From contig CP011489.1 in the NCBI GenBank assembly GCA_001023575.1, positions 930,001 to 994,000 on the forward strand: 64,000 nt of DNA, read 5' to 3'. This stretch comes from Actinobacteria bacterium IMCC26256. GTDB taxonomy: Bacteria; Actinomycetota; Acidimicrobiia; IMCC26256. The notes beneath the pieces were generated by a model. It searched no databases. It had not been told where the DNA came from and was given only the letters and a program-made list of their open reading frames with translations. The position numbers were made by a program, and so were the translations under genes. Positions 7,141 to 14,128 of this stretch are shown in pieces. Every line of letters starts with the position of its first letter. Position 1 is the first letter of the stretch.

Positions 7141-8298
7141 TCAATCGCCCTCGATCACAAGTGTGCGCCCTGAGTCGGCAAGGCGAAGCGTGATCTCGCC
7201 TGCAAGGAGTCTGTGGACTAGGTCGCCTACTACCTGCTCTCGCCAGCCTTCGTCTAGGCGCCCCTTGCGTCCGGCGACAATTGCAGTGATATCAGCGCGC
7301 GCTGCCACCATCGCAGGGTCAAGCCCCAAGTTGCGTGCTCTCTGGCTCACGATTGCTCCGGCGAGAATCACCGCTGAGGCAAGTCCTCGGTCGTCGGACT
7401 CTTCTGGTGGTGTGCTGAGTTCCTTAGGGTCCATAGCGAGTCCAGTTGCGATGGAGTCGAGAATGGCCTGAATGCTTCGAGGGTCATTCGGGACTCCTCG
7501 ACAGCCATCGAGGTCAGCCTTGGAGCGCGGCATTCGCGAAATAATGCTGTCGAGTCCTAGATCTCCGATAATCGTTCGGGGTGGAACGTTGCGGCTACGT
7601 GCCGCCTCTTCGCGCCAGGCGCAGAGTGTTTGAGCAACTCGGGCACGGTCTCCGCGAAGCGCGCGGGAGCCACGCACTCGCCACCACGCGTTATTCACAT
7701 CAGCTTGTTCCGGAGGCGTGCGTGAGGCCTCGCACTCGTCGAGTGCCCAGCCCCATCGCTCCTCACCAATTTCACTGCGCAATTCATCCGCCAAGGCATG
7801 CAGATGTGCGACATCAGAGGCAGCGTAGAGGCGTGCCGACTCGCGCAGTGGGCGTGCAGTCCAATCCGTTAATCGATCACCCTTCTCAATCACAACATTT
7901 AGATGGCGCTTGCATAGGGAGAGAAGAGATTGATTCCCGGCGCCGGCGAATGCAGCAGCAATCTGAGTGTCAATTAGAGCGGAGGGAAGAGTCCCAACCT
8001 CGCGACGCATGATCTCTAAATCCTGACGCGCAGCGTGCGCAAGCATTATCCCTGGGCCGTCAAATACCGTCGCGAGGCGTGAGACATCGCAGGCAAGTGG
8101 ATCGATGAGCCAAATCTGAGATCCGTCTGAGATTTGAAGAAGAGCGAGCGTTGGCCAGTACGACCGTTCGCCCTGGAACTCGGTATCAAGTGCGTAACGC
8201 TCACATTTGAGGAGTTGCTCGACGGCTAGGTCAAGGGCTTCATCTGAGTCAACCCATATAGGTTCGGGTCTAACGCCCGGCTCGTTAACAAGATTCAT
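7141..8298 (-). CDS. rnd: Ribonuclease D
   Basis: A 3'-5' exoribonuclease of the DEDDy family that trims tRNA and other stable RNA precursors. The exonuclease motifs are present: DTEFQGERSYWP (Exo I), HAARQDLEIM (Exo II) and YAASDVAHLHAL (Exo III, with the Tyr of DEDDy). A C-terminal HRDC-like helical region follows, giving 385 residues, the usual length. A longer frame opens with TTG at 8385, but TACGGT ends six bases before the ATG at 8298, suggesting a leaderless transcript beginning there. A perfect AAGGAGG (8370-8376, minus strand) upstream is followed only by ATA. It is divergent from the PuuD-like gene. Confidence 0.9.
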   Translation of the reverse strand: MNLVNEPGVRPEPIWVDSDEALDLAVEQLLKCERYALDTEFQGERSYWPTLALLQISDGSQIWLIDPLACDVSRLATVFDGPGIMLAHAARQDLEIMRREVGTLPSALIDTQIAAAFAGAGNQSLLSLCKRHLNVVIEKGDRLTDWTARPLRESARLYAASDVAHLHALADELRSEIGEERWGWALDECEASRTPPEQADVNNAWWRVRGSRALRGDRARVAQTLCAWREEAARSRNVPPRTIIGDLGLDSIISRMPRSKADLDGCRGVPNDPRSIQAILDSIATGLAMDPKELSTPPEESDDRGLASAVILAGAIVSQRARNLGLDPAMVAARADITAIVAGRKGRLDEGWREQVVGDLVHRLLAGEITLRLADSGRTLVIEGD

Positions 8299-8424
8299 TC
8301 TCGCACCGTAATGGCAACTTCCTAGAGAGAGTGGACCTAACGGCGGATTGTCTCTCTCGGATATGGGCGCCTCCTTACCCAACAATCCACAGAAACTGGG
8401 ACTTTGAGTGTTAGTTTCAGGCTG

Positions 8425-8439
8425 TTCTGAGACTCAGAA
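8425..8439. promoter_or_regulatory. Inverted repeat between rnd and the PuuD-like gene
   Basis: TTCTGAG-A-CTCAGAA is a perfect 7-bp inverted repeat around one base, 31 bp before the PuuD-like ATG. Its position in a divergent intergenic region suggests an operator. No regulator is assigned. Confidence 0.4.
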
Positions 8440-8470
8440 ACATCACAGCTATTCCAGGAGGCCAAGGCCC

Positions 8471-9211
8471 ATGACGCTTGCAAACTCAATCGAACTCTTT
8501 ACCAACGCTGGAGTCCAGTGGCTCTTTCGCTACGTCCACGTAGTTGTTGGTATCGCATGGATCGGATTGCTCTACTACTTCAACTTCGTGCAGGTGCCTG
8601 CCTTTGGTGAGATGGAGGCGGCGGCTCGCAATAATGCTATTGACAAACTGGCCAGTCGCGCACTCTGGTGGTTCCGTTGGGCAGCGGTCGCTACTGTGGT
8701 GAGCGGGTTAGCACTGCTTGGAGTCCAGCAGAATGACTCTGCGTACTTCAAGAGCCCGGCTGGTATAGCGATCTCAACAAGTATTCTTTTTGCCCTAACG
8801 ATGTTTGTGAATGTTTGGGGAATCATCTGGAGAAACCAGAAGGTTGTTATCGCTAACGCCCGCAACGTACAGGCAGGCGGCGAGGCAGACCCGGCGGCCG
8901 CTGGTGCAGGGCGAGCAGCGCTGCTTGCTTCACGTCAGAACGCTATCTACTCCCTCCCAATGCTTGCCCTCATGGTCGGTACAGGGCACTTTGCTTACAC
9001 GAAGGGCGTAGTGCTCACAGGTGGAGAGCGCGGCGCATACTGGGCCATCACGGGAGTGATCTGGATACTCTTCGAGCTCAACGCACTTGGCGTATTTGGC
9101 AAGGGACCAGGGAAGACGCGAATCATCTACGACACACACCGCAACGCAATCATTACCGGTTGTGTCTACCTAGTGGCTCAGCTAGCGATCTTCAAGTACA
9201 TGCTCGCGTAA
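8471..9211 (+). CDS. PuuD/urate-oxidase-N-like integral membrane protein without cytochrome domain
   Basis: A 246-residue protein with about six or seven membrane helices. The N-terminal pattern WLFRYVHVVVGIAWIGLLYYFNFVQVPAF, the central RALWWFRWAAVATVVSG and the late YDTHRNAIITG match the membrane part of PuuD-type urate hydroxylases (Urate_ox_N family), which oxidise urate and pass electrons to a fused cytochrome c. Here that C-terminal cytochrome (CxxCH) is absent, so an external acceptor or another function is possible. The ATG at 8471 follows AGGAGG with a 9-base gap; an upstream in-frame start at 8408 has no such site. No other purine-degradation genes are nearby, so the physiological substrate is uncertain. 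Confidence 0.75.
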   Translation: MTLANSIELFTNAGVQWLFRYVHVVVGIAWIGLLYYFNFVQVPAFGEMEAAARNNAIDKLASRALWWFRWAAVATVVSGLALLGVQQNDSAYFKSPAGIAISTSILFALTMFVNVWGIIWRNQKVVIANARNVQAGGEADPAAAGAGRAALLASRQNAIYSLPMLALMVGTGHFAYTKGVVLTGGERGAYWAITGVIWILFELNALGVFGKGPGKTRIIYDTHRNAIITGCVYLVAQLAIFKYMLA

Positions 9212-9242
9212 CTACTGCGATGAGCCTTTACCGGCCATTGTT

Positions 9243-9266
9243 AGAGTCCCGGCCAGAGTCCCGGCA
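9243..9266. repeat. 12-bp tandem duplication downstream of the PuuD-like gene
   Basis: AGAGTCCCGGCC is followed directly by AGAGTCCCGGCA, 31 bp after the stop codon. Confidence 0.7.
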
Positions 9267-9304
9267 CGTTTGACGGAGCGGACCGGAGTAAGAATTATTT
9301 AGAG

Positions 9305-9333
9305 CGGCGCTCGGCGATATCGCCCGGGCGCCG
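9305..9333. terminator. Nested hairpin between convergent genes, probable bidirectional terminator
   Basis: An outer stem CGGCGC/GCGCCG (9305-9310 with 9328-9333) encloses the perfect 12-bp palindrome GGCGATATCGCC (9313-9324). It lies between the convergent PuuD-like and crotonase genes. There is no T-tract, so it may act as an RNA 3'-end stabiliser. A further palindrome AATAGATCTATT lies near 9378, just before the crotonase stop. Confidence 0.5.
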
Positions 9334-9388
9334 TCTCGCGTTCACGGCGATACGGTGCGCCATCCTGAGCCTTGATTAATAGATCTAT

Positions 9389-10219
9389 TTAACGCAGGCG
9401 CCAATCGATGCGCTGCCCTGACTCAAAGGTGCGCTGCCCCTCGGCGAGTGATTCTGCGTTTGTGCCGAGACCGACATACGCATACCCAAGACGTAGCGCT
9501 TGGCTCGGCCCCATCTCGCGCGCCGCCCAGATTGATCTAACCGTTCCCTGAATCGCTAGGGGAGGTTGGGAGGCGATGATGCGCGCCGCCCAGTCGGCAC
9601 GTTCGTGGAGTTCGGCCCCAGGGACAACCTCGCTCACCATCCCGACCTCAAGGGCTCGTGCGGCAGAGAGGCGCTCATAGTTTCCTAGCAACGACATGCG
9701 CATGATGTCGCCGAATGGAGTGATGCCGGACATGTGCATTGGCTCGAAGGCTGCGGTCATTCCGTAGGTGACGTGTGGGTCGAAGAATGTCGCGTGGTCG
9801 GCAGCGATAATGAACTCAACCTCGCCGAGCATATAGAAGGCGCCTCCACATGCCATCCCGTTTACCGCTGCGATTACTGGCTTCCAGAGGTCGCAAGATT
9901 TAGGGCCAATATTGTCGCCTGGGTCGTTGAACATGAACGGTGTTTGATCGCCCGCACCGATCGCATCTTCGTCATTAGTGGCAACGCTCTCAGAACCCAT
10001 CTGCTCGGTTCTGTCAATGCCGGTGCAGAACGCTCTATCGCCAGCGCCCGTTAGAACAATGCACCTCACATCGTCATGGCGGCGAAGCCCTCTCCAGAGA
10101 CTCTTGAGCTCTCGCTGCATTGTGTTGTTGAACGCATTGAGTCGATCTGGTCGGTTTAGCGTGACCCAAGCAACGCCATCGCGTTCTTCGTACCCGAGGG
10201 TCTCAAAATCTGTATTCAC
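9389..10219 (-). CDS. Enoyl-CoA hydratase/isomerase family protein (crotonase fold)
   Basis: A 276-residue crotonase-superfamily enzyme acting on acyl-CoA thioesters in the cytoplasm. The oxyanion-hole strands are present as VLTGAGDRAFCTGID and VNGMACGGAFYMLGEVEFIIA. The first catalytic glutamate position is filled (GEVEF), but the second, usually in a PExxxG segment, reads FFDPHVTYGM and lacks the glutamate, so simple hydratase activity is not assured; an isomerase, hydrolase or lyase role is possible. The start is GTG at 10219, six bases after CGGAG. It is the first of three crotonases in the window (others at 11702 and 22538). The MerR-type regulator gene lies just upstream on the same strand. 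Confidence 0.9.
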   Translation of the reverse strand: MNTDFETLGYEERDGVAWVTLNRPDRLNAFNNTMQRELKSLWRGLRRHDDVRCIVLTGAGDRAFCTGIDRTEQMGSESVATNDEDAIGAGDQTPFMFNDPGDNIGPKSCDLWKPVIAAVNGMACGGAFYMLGEVEFIIAADHATFFDPHVTYGMTAAFEPMHMSGITPFGDIMRMSLLGNYERLSAARALEVGMVSEVVPGAELHERADWAARIIASQPPLAIQGTVRSIWAAREMGPSQALRLGYAYVGLGTNAESLAEGQRTFESGQRIDWRLR

Positions 10220-10368
10220 GGCTGACTCCGGTTCTGCTCTTGCCTGCTGGCGGGTCTCTCTCGTCTGGTTTGCTCTGTCTAGCGCCTCTGGAGCATAAGG
10301 CTTGAGGGGTACAGGTCGGCTGCTATTCGCCGGTGAAACTCGCAGAGTGGGGTTCGTTGGTGGCGGGG

Positions 10369-11088
10369 CTACTCGTCCTCAGTTTGGGGGAGGCCGGCAC
10401 GTAGCTCGATCGCCTTGAGGGCGAGGCGCTGTGTGGTGCGTTTATGCAAGTACTCGACGACGCGCGTGAATAGGGGATAAAGGCTATGAGCAGCGCTATC
10501 CGCGTTGGATCGAAACTCAACAAACTCCTCAGGGGTAAGCGACGTTGGATACTGTCCCGAGAAGATCTCAACCACCTGAGACTGCATGCTCTCGACGCCA
10601 TCGACATAGATGCGTGCGAGCTCAATGAGGATCGGATTAGGGATACCGAGGCGGCTTAATTCTCCGACAGCGCGAATCATGTCGAGGTCGTTGGCGTCGT
10701 AAGCACTCTGCCCGAACTCTGCTGGGTCCCTCAGTAAGCGTTCGCTTTGGAGAACCGCAACGGTCTTCTCGTTGATTCCGCTCTTCTGAATGAGTTCCTC
10801 GAGGGTATACGAGACTCCGATGTCGCCTGCGAATACCTCCTCTACCAGATCGACCCCTCGATCTGCATCGAGTAATGCTCGGATGGCGGCGAGTGAGAAT
10901 CGCTTGGCCTGCAGTTCTCGAATGCGCTCGAGCCGAGCAAGGTGGTCGGGTCCAAATTCCTTTGTACGCCCAACCCTCACTGCGGGTTGCAGAAGTCCCT
11001 CGCGCTGGTAGAAACGAATGGTGTCAACGGTCAACGAGGTACGACGCGCGAGGTCGTCTATTCGCCAGCCTCCGGATTCTTCAGGCAT
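10369..11088 (-). CDS. MerR-family regulator with two MerR-like helix-turn-helix units
   Basis: A 239-residue transcription regulator. Residues 8-74 are a normal MerR DNA-binding unit (WRIDDLARRTSLTVDTIRFY... EFGPDHLARLERIRELQAKRFSLAAIRALL). Residues 94-160 look like a second, degenerate copy (YTLEELIQKSGINEKTVAVL... YDANDLDMIRAVGELSRLGIPNPILIELA). The C-terminal 80 residues are helical and probably bind a ligand or dimerise. Such two-unit MerR proteins are less common than single-unit ones. The gene lies upstream of the crotonase at 9389 on the same strand and is divergent from a 55-residue ORF; the inverted repeat at 11190 sits between them. Control of the flanking crotonases is an inference from position. 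Confidence 0.88.
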   Translation of the reverse strand: MPEESGGWRIDDLARRTSLTVDTIRFYQREGLLQPAVRVGRTKEFGPDHLARLERIRELQAKRFSLAAIRALLDADRGVDLVEEVFAGDIGVSYTLEELIQKSGINEKTVAVLQSERLLRDPAEFGQSAYDANDLDMIRAVGELSRLGIPNPILIELARIYVDGVESMQSQVVEIFSGQYPTSLTPEEFVEFRSNADSAAHSLYPLFTRVVEYLHKRTTQRLALKAIELRAGLPQTEDE

Positions 11089-11189
11089 TCAATCTCTGTT
11101 CTCTCAAAGGGAGGTGCGCACCAGAGGAGCCTTCCAAGGGGGTGAGCTCGTTTGTGGCTTTGGTCACATAGTTCGTGTAGGTACTCTGA

Positions 11190-11203
11190 GAGAGGATACT
11201 CTC
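11190..11203. promoter_or_regulatory. Inverted repeat upstream of the MerR-type gene
   Basis: GAGAG-GATA-CTCTC lies in the 193-bp divergent region between the regulator (start 11088) and the 55-residue ORF (start 11282). It is also part of a TACTCT...TACTCT direct repeat. It is a candidate autoregulatory operator. Confidence 0.4.
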
Positions 11204-11281
11204 ACCTTTGTACGAGAAGTCAATAGAGGAATTTTTCTCTGTTAGAGCGAGTCTTCAAACCAGACCCGAGAGGAGAGCTAA

Positions 11282-11449
11282 ATGTCAGATCAGCAGAGTA
11301 AGAAGCAGAGCGAGCAAGCAGCCTCAGTGCGGAGATGGATTACTCAACAGTTGAAGTGGGAGGAGTCACTCGAGTCTCTTAGAGACACAGATGACGAATC
11401 CAACCAAGATCGCAGCGCGGAAGTAGTGAGCCCAACTCGGGCCGCCTGA
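11282..11449 (+). CDS. Small hydrophilic protein of 55 residues
   Basis: A short ORF beginning ATG TCA GAT CAG and ending GCC GCC TGA. It encodes MSDQQSKKQSEQ... WITQQLKWEESLE... TRAA, which is highly charged, has no membrane segment, and contains one amphipathic helix with two tryptophans. A strong ribosome binding site (GAGAGGAGAG) sits four bases before the ATG, and the very strong hairpin at 11500-11548 follows the stop, so it forms a complete small transcription unit. I do not recognise the family. It is divergent from the two-unit MerR regulator and could be its target, but that is only positional. Confidence 0.6.
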   Translation: MSDQQSKKQSEQAASVRRWITQQLKWEESLESLRDTDDESNQDRSAEVVSPTRAA

Positions 11450-11499
11450 CCCCTGCGAATTGGGTCGGCGACCTCCCCCGGATGCCGATCCTACGACCC

Positions 11500-11548
11500 G
11501 CCGTCGCCTCTCTCTCCTAACCCCCCCCTTGGAGAGAGAGGCGGTGGC
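11500..11548. terminator. Very strong hairpin between convergent genes
   Basis: A perfect 13-bp inverted repeat, CGCCTCTCTCTCC (11505-11517) and GGAGAGAGAGGCG (11531-11543), extends outward to about 18 bp with two G-T wobbles. The 13-nt loop contains eight consecutive C. It follows the 55-residue ORF and faces the crotonase at 11702, so it probably ends transcripts from both sides. Confidence 0.75.
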
Positions 11549-11552
11549 GAAG

Positions 11553-11749
11553 TTGTTTTAGAAGCCCCTAAATGTTGGGTCCCGTTTCTCTCGCATCGCC
11601 GCTGTCACTATGTCGCGGCGAAGCTTGTTTTAGAAGCCCCTAAATGTTGGGTCCCGTTTCTCTCGCATCGCCGCTGTCACTATGTCGCGGCGAAGCTTGT
11701 TTTAGAAGCCCCTAAATGTTGGGTCCCGTTTCTCTCGCATCGCCGCTGT
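11553..11749. repeat. 72-bp tandem repeat (2.7 copies) duplicating the 3' end of a crotonase gene
   Basis: Units start at 11553, 11625 and 11697. The first two are identical over all 72 bp and the third matches for 53 bp before diverging at 11750. The third copy is the real 3' end of the minus-strand crotonase with its TAA stop at 11702-11704. The two others repeat that coding end, including the stop, downstream of it. Each full unit contains a CGCCGC-N12-GCGGCG stem-loop. The period is 24 codons and the frame is kept. Confidence 0.95.
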
Positions 11750-12538
11750 TCTCTCTTGGGAGTCAGCGGTTGCGATGTTGAGCTCCACGAAGAGCCCCTC
11801 CTGCTCGAGTACTACCGAGCGACCATTCTCAACGGACGAATGGAGAAGTTGCTTCGCCCATCCGAGTACCTTCGTCGGCTTCGAGGCCAAGCGATCAGCC
11901 ATGTCTTTAACGTAGGTATCTAGCTCGTCACCAGGCACCACTCGATTGATAATGCCGAGTTCAAGCGCCTCATGCGCTGAGATGGTCTCACCAAGCATCA
12001 CGATCTCTTTGGCGCGATGCATCCCAACAATCTGAGGCAGTAGATATGCGAAGCCTCCATCGGGGAGTAGCCCGCGAGATGCGAATACATCTACAAAACG
12101 TGCTGTATCTGAGGCAACAACTAAATCTGCAGCGAGGGCCAGCATCGCTCCGCCGCCCGCAGCGGTTCCATTCATCGCTGCAATGATTGGCTTCTGGCAA
12201 TCCTGCATGGACTCCATTAGGCGTTGAAAGCCCGTGCGCATCATCTCGACTGCGCTGCCAACTATGAAATCTGGGGCACCCTCCGGCAGGGTGGGAGGGG
12301 TTGGGCGTACTCGCAGGTCGGCCCCTGTGCAGAAGTGTCGATCACCTGCACCGGTTAGGACTATCGCTCGAACGTTTAGATCGGAGTGTGCATTTGTGAA
12401 GTGCTCTATTAGTCGATCACGCACGTAATAAGGAATTGCGTTCGACATCTCAACTCGATTGATGGTGAGAGTGAGAACTCCATTAACTAGCGATGCGAGG
12501 AGTTCGTTCTCGACGTCTTGGGTCGGCGTGGATGTCAT
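11702..12538 (-). CDS. Enoyl-CoA hydratase/isomerase family protein (crotonase fold)
   Basis: A 278-residue crotonase-superfamily protein. The oxyanion-hole regions are AIVLTGAGDRHFCTGADLR and AAMNGTAAGGGAMLALAADLVVAS. At the second catalytic position the sequence is FVDVFASRGLLPDGGFAYLLP, so the canonical glutamate is absent, as in many crotonase-family isomerases and lyases. The C-terminus AAMREKRDPTFRGF is the normal family ending and is the part duplicated in the 72-bp repeats. The ATG at 12538 follows AAGGAG. It is divergent from the ferredoxin gene across a 156-bp region. A role in acyl-CoA breakdown is supported by the other lipid genes nearby. Confidence 0.92.
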   Translation of the reverse strand: MTSTPTQDVENELLASLVNGVLTLTINRVEMSNAIPYYVRDRLIEHFTNAHSDLNVRAIVLTGAGDRHFCTGADLRVRPTPPTLPEGAPDFIVGSAVEMMRTGFQRLMESMQDCQKPIIAAMNGTAAGGGAMLALAADLVVASDTARFVDVFASRGLLPDGGFAYLLPQIVGMHRAKEIVMLGETISAHEALELGIINRVVPGDELDTYVKDMADRLASKPTKVLGWAKQLLHSSVENGRSVVLEQEGLFVELNIATADSQERTAAMREKRDPTFRGF

Positions 12539-12694
12539 GCGTGTCTCCTTGGGCTGAGATTTCTTCTGGAATCAAGAGTTATGTTCAGAGCATAGGGGCG
12601 TGGTCCCTACTTGGGATTCCGTCATGATGGTTCGGTATGGTTAGGTAACCTTGCTGGGCCGCAAGCGCCTGCAAATTGAGGAGGAGCGACGAGT

Positions 12695-12895
12695 ATGAAA
12701 ATTTTAGTTAACTTCGATCTCTGTAAGAGCAACGCCGTATGCATGGCATCTGCCCCTGAGATATTTGAGGTACGCGACGACGGTTATCTCTACATTCTTC
12801 AGGAAGAGCCAGACGAGACACACCGTGCGGCCGTAGAAGAGGCTGTGCGCCTCTGCCCAACACGCGCCATCACAGTTGAGGACCAAGCGCTGTAG
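12695..12895 (+). CDS. [3Fe-4S]-type ferredoxin (P450 redox partner class)
   Basis: A 66-residue ferredoxin. Three cysteines, C10, C16 and C54 (in LCPTRAI), are arranged as in the single-cluster [3Fe-4S] ferredoxins that serve actinobacterial P450s; a fourth cysteine is missing. The start ATG at 12695 follows GGAGGAG. Its TAG stop overlaps the GTG start of the adjacent ferredoxin reductase by one base, so the two form a coupled operon. Together they probably carry electrons from NAD(P)H to one or both P450s in the window (5126 and 23600), and possibly to other oxygenases. Confidence 0.92.
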   Translation: MKILVNFDLCKSNAVCMASAPEIFEVRDDGYLYILQEEPDETHRAAVEEAVRLCPTRAITVEDQAL

Positions 12896-14088
12896 TGAAG
12901 AAGGTAGTGATAGTTGGTGCATCGTTAGCGGGGCTTCGTTGTGCCGAGGCTCTGCGACGTGAAGGCTTTACTGGAGCATTGACAATGGTCGGTGCCGAGG
13001 CGCACTTGCCATATGACCGTCCACCGCTCTCCAAAGAGTTTCTTACGGCGGAGTTTGAAGAGGATCGTCTAGCGCTACGAATCGAGCCCTATGAAGAACT
13101 CAATGCCGAATTAATTCTGGGGCAGCGGGCTCAATCACTGAGTCTCGAAGCAAGAAGGATCACCCTTTCCTCTGGTGAAGAACTCGGTTTTGATGGCTTA
13201 GTAATCGCGACAGGTGCCGCTCCTCGAACATTGCCGATTGCAGATGGCATCTCTGGTGTAATGACTCTGCGTACCCTCGACGACGCTCTTCGCCTCAAAG
13301 GTGCGCTTGCAGATCGCAAGCGAATATGCGTAATCGGAGCTGGATTTATTGGATCAGAGGTTGCTGCTACTGCGCGCGGACTCGGACTAGATGTCACTGT
13401 TCTGGAGGCTGGCGATCAGCCAATGCTGCGAGGTGTTGGGCCCATCATTGGAGAGACTCTTGCCGAACTACATCGCAGTAATGGTGTTGATCTGCGAACG
13501 GGAGTGAAGATTGAATCTCTAGAGCAGATTGGCGAGTCGGTTCGTGTGAATATCAGCGGAGAGTCATCTCTTGAGTGTGACCTTGTTCTGCTAGCGGTTG
13601 GGGCTGCGCCAGTTACGCAGTGGCTCGAGGGCTCGGGGCTTGCACTCGATGACGGAGTGGTCTGCGACGCAACGCTGCTCGCCGCCCCCGGGGTTGTCTG
13701 TGCAGGTGATGTAGCGCGGTGGCCTAATCCGCTATTCGATGGCGAGTCGATGCGCGTTGAGCATTGGACCAACGCTGTCGAGCAGGGGGTCCATGCTGCT
13801 AAAAGACTCCTATCGGATGACGATAGCGCTCCTCCGTTTTCAACGGTGCCGTTCGTTTGGTCGGAGCAATACGGCATCAAGATTCAAGCCGCGGGGCGAT
13901 TCTCGGGAGAGGATCGAATGGAGGTCGTTCATAGCGGCACCGATGATGCTCGCTTAGTGGCGATATTCGAGCGCCACGGGAGAATCTCTGGAGTAATCGG
14001 TTTCTCTGAACCCAGACGCGTTATGCAGTACCGAAGACTGATCGGAGCCGGCGCTCCCTTCGATGAAGCGTTAGCCGCATCGCTCTAA
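12895..14088 (+). CDS. FAD-dependent NAD(P)H-ferredoxin reductase
   Basis: A 397-residue flavoprotein of the putidaredoxin-reductase/BphA4 type. The FAD-binding fold is at the N-terminus (VIVGASLAGLRCAEALR), the family signature YDRPPLSKEFL follows, and the NAD(P)-binding motif is CVIGAGFIGSEVAATARGLG near residues 142-161. The GD motif for flavin ribityl binding is VVCAGDVARWPN, and the C-terminal interface domain begins near VPFVWSEQYG. The GTG start at 12895 overlaps the ferredoxin stop, confirming the pairing. It should oxidise NAD(P)H and reduce the ferredoxin. Confidence 0.93.
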   Translation: MKKVVIVGASLAGLRCAEALRREGFTGALTMVGAEAHLPYDRPPLSKEFLTAEFEEDRLALRIEPYEELNAELILGQRAQSLSLEARRITLSSGEELGFDGLVIATGAAPRTLPIADGISGVMTLRTLDDALRLKGALADRKRICVIGAGFIGSEVAATARGLGLDVTVLEAGDQPMLRGVGPIIGETLAELHRSNGVDLRTGVKIESLEQIGESVRVNISGESSLECDLVLLAVGAAPVTQWLEGSGLALDDGVVCDATLLAAPGVVCAGDVARWPNPLFDGESMRVEHWTNAVEQGVHAAKRLLSDDDSAPPFSTVPFVWSEQYGIKIQAAGRFSGEDRMEVVHSGTDDARLVAIFERHGRISGVIGFSEPRRVMQYRRLIGAGAPFDEALAASL

Positions 14089-14128
14089 GAATCCACATGC
14101 CAGGCGGTATAGCCCGTACGATCAGGGC

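Noticed and set aside
8370-8385. Perfect AAGGAGG upstream of rnd as the true ribosome binding site (minus strand)
   Set aside because: The codon at correct spacing is ATA, and the nearest in-frame TTG lies before it. The leaderless ATG at 8298 fits RNase D length better. An ATA start cannot be excluded.
11553-11749. CRISPR-like array
   Set aside because: The 72-bp units are directly abutting with no variable spacers and are copies of the adjacent gene end; no cas genes are present.
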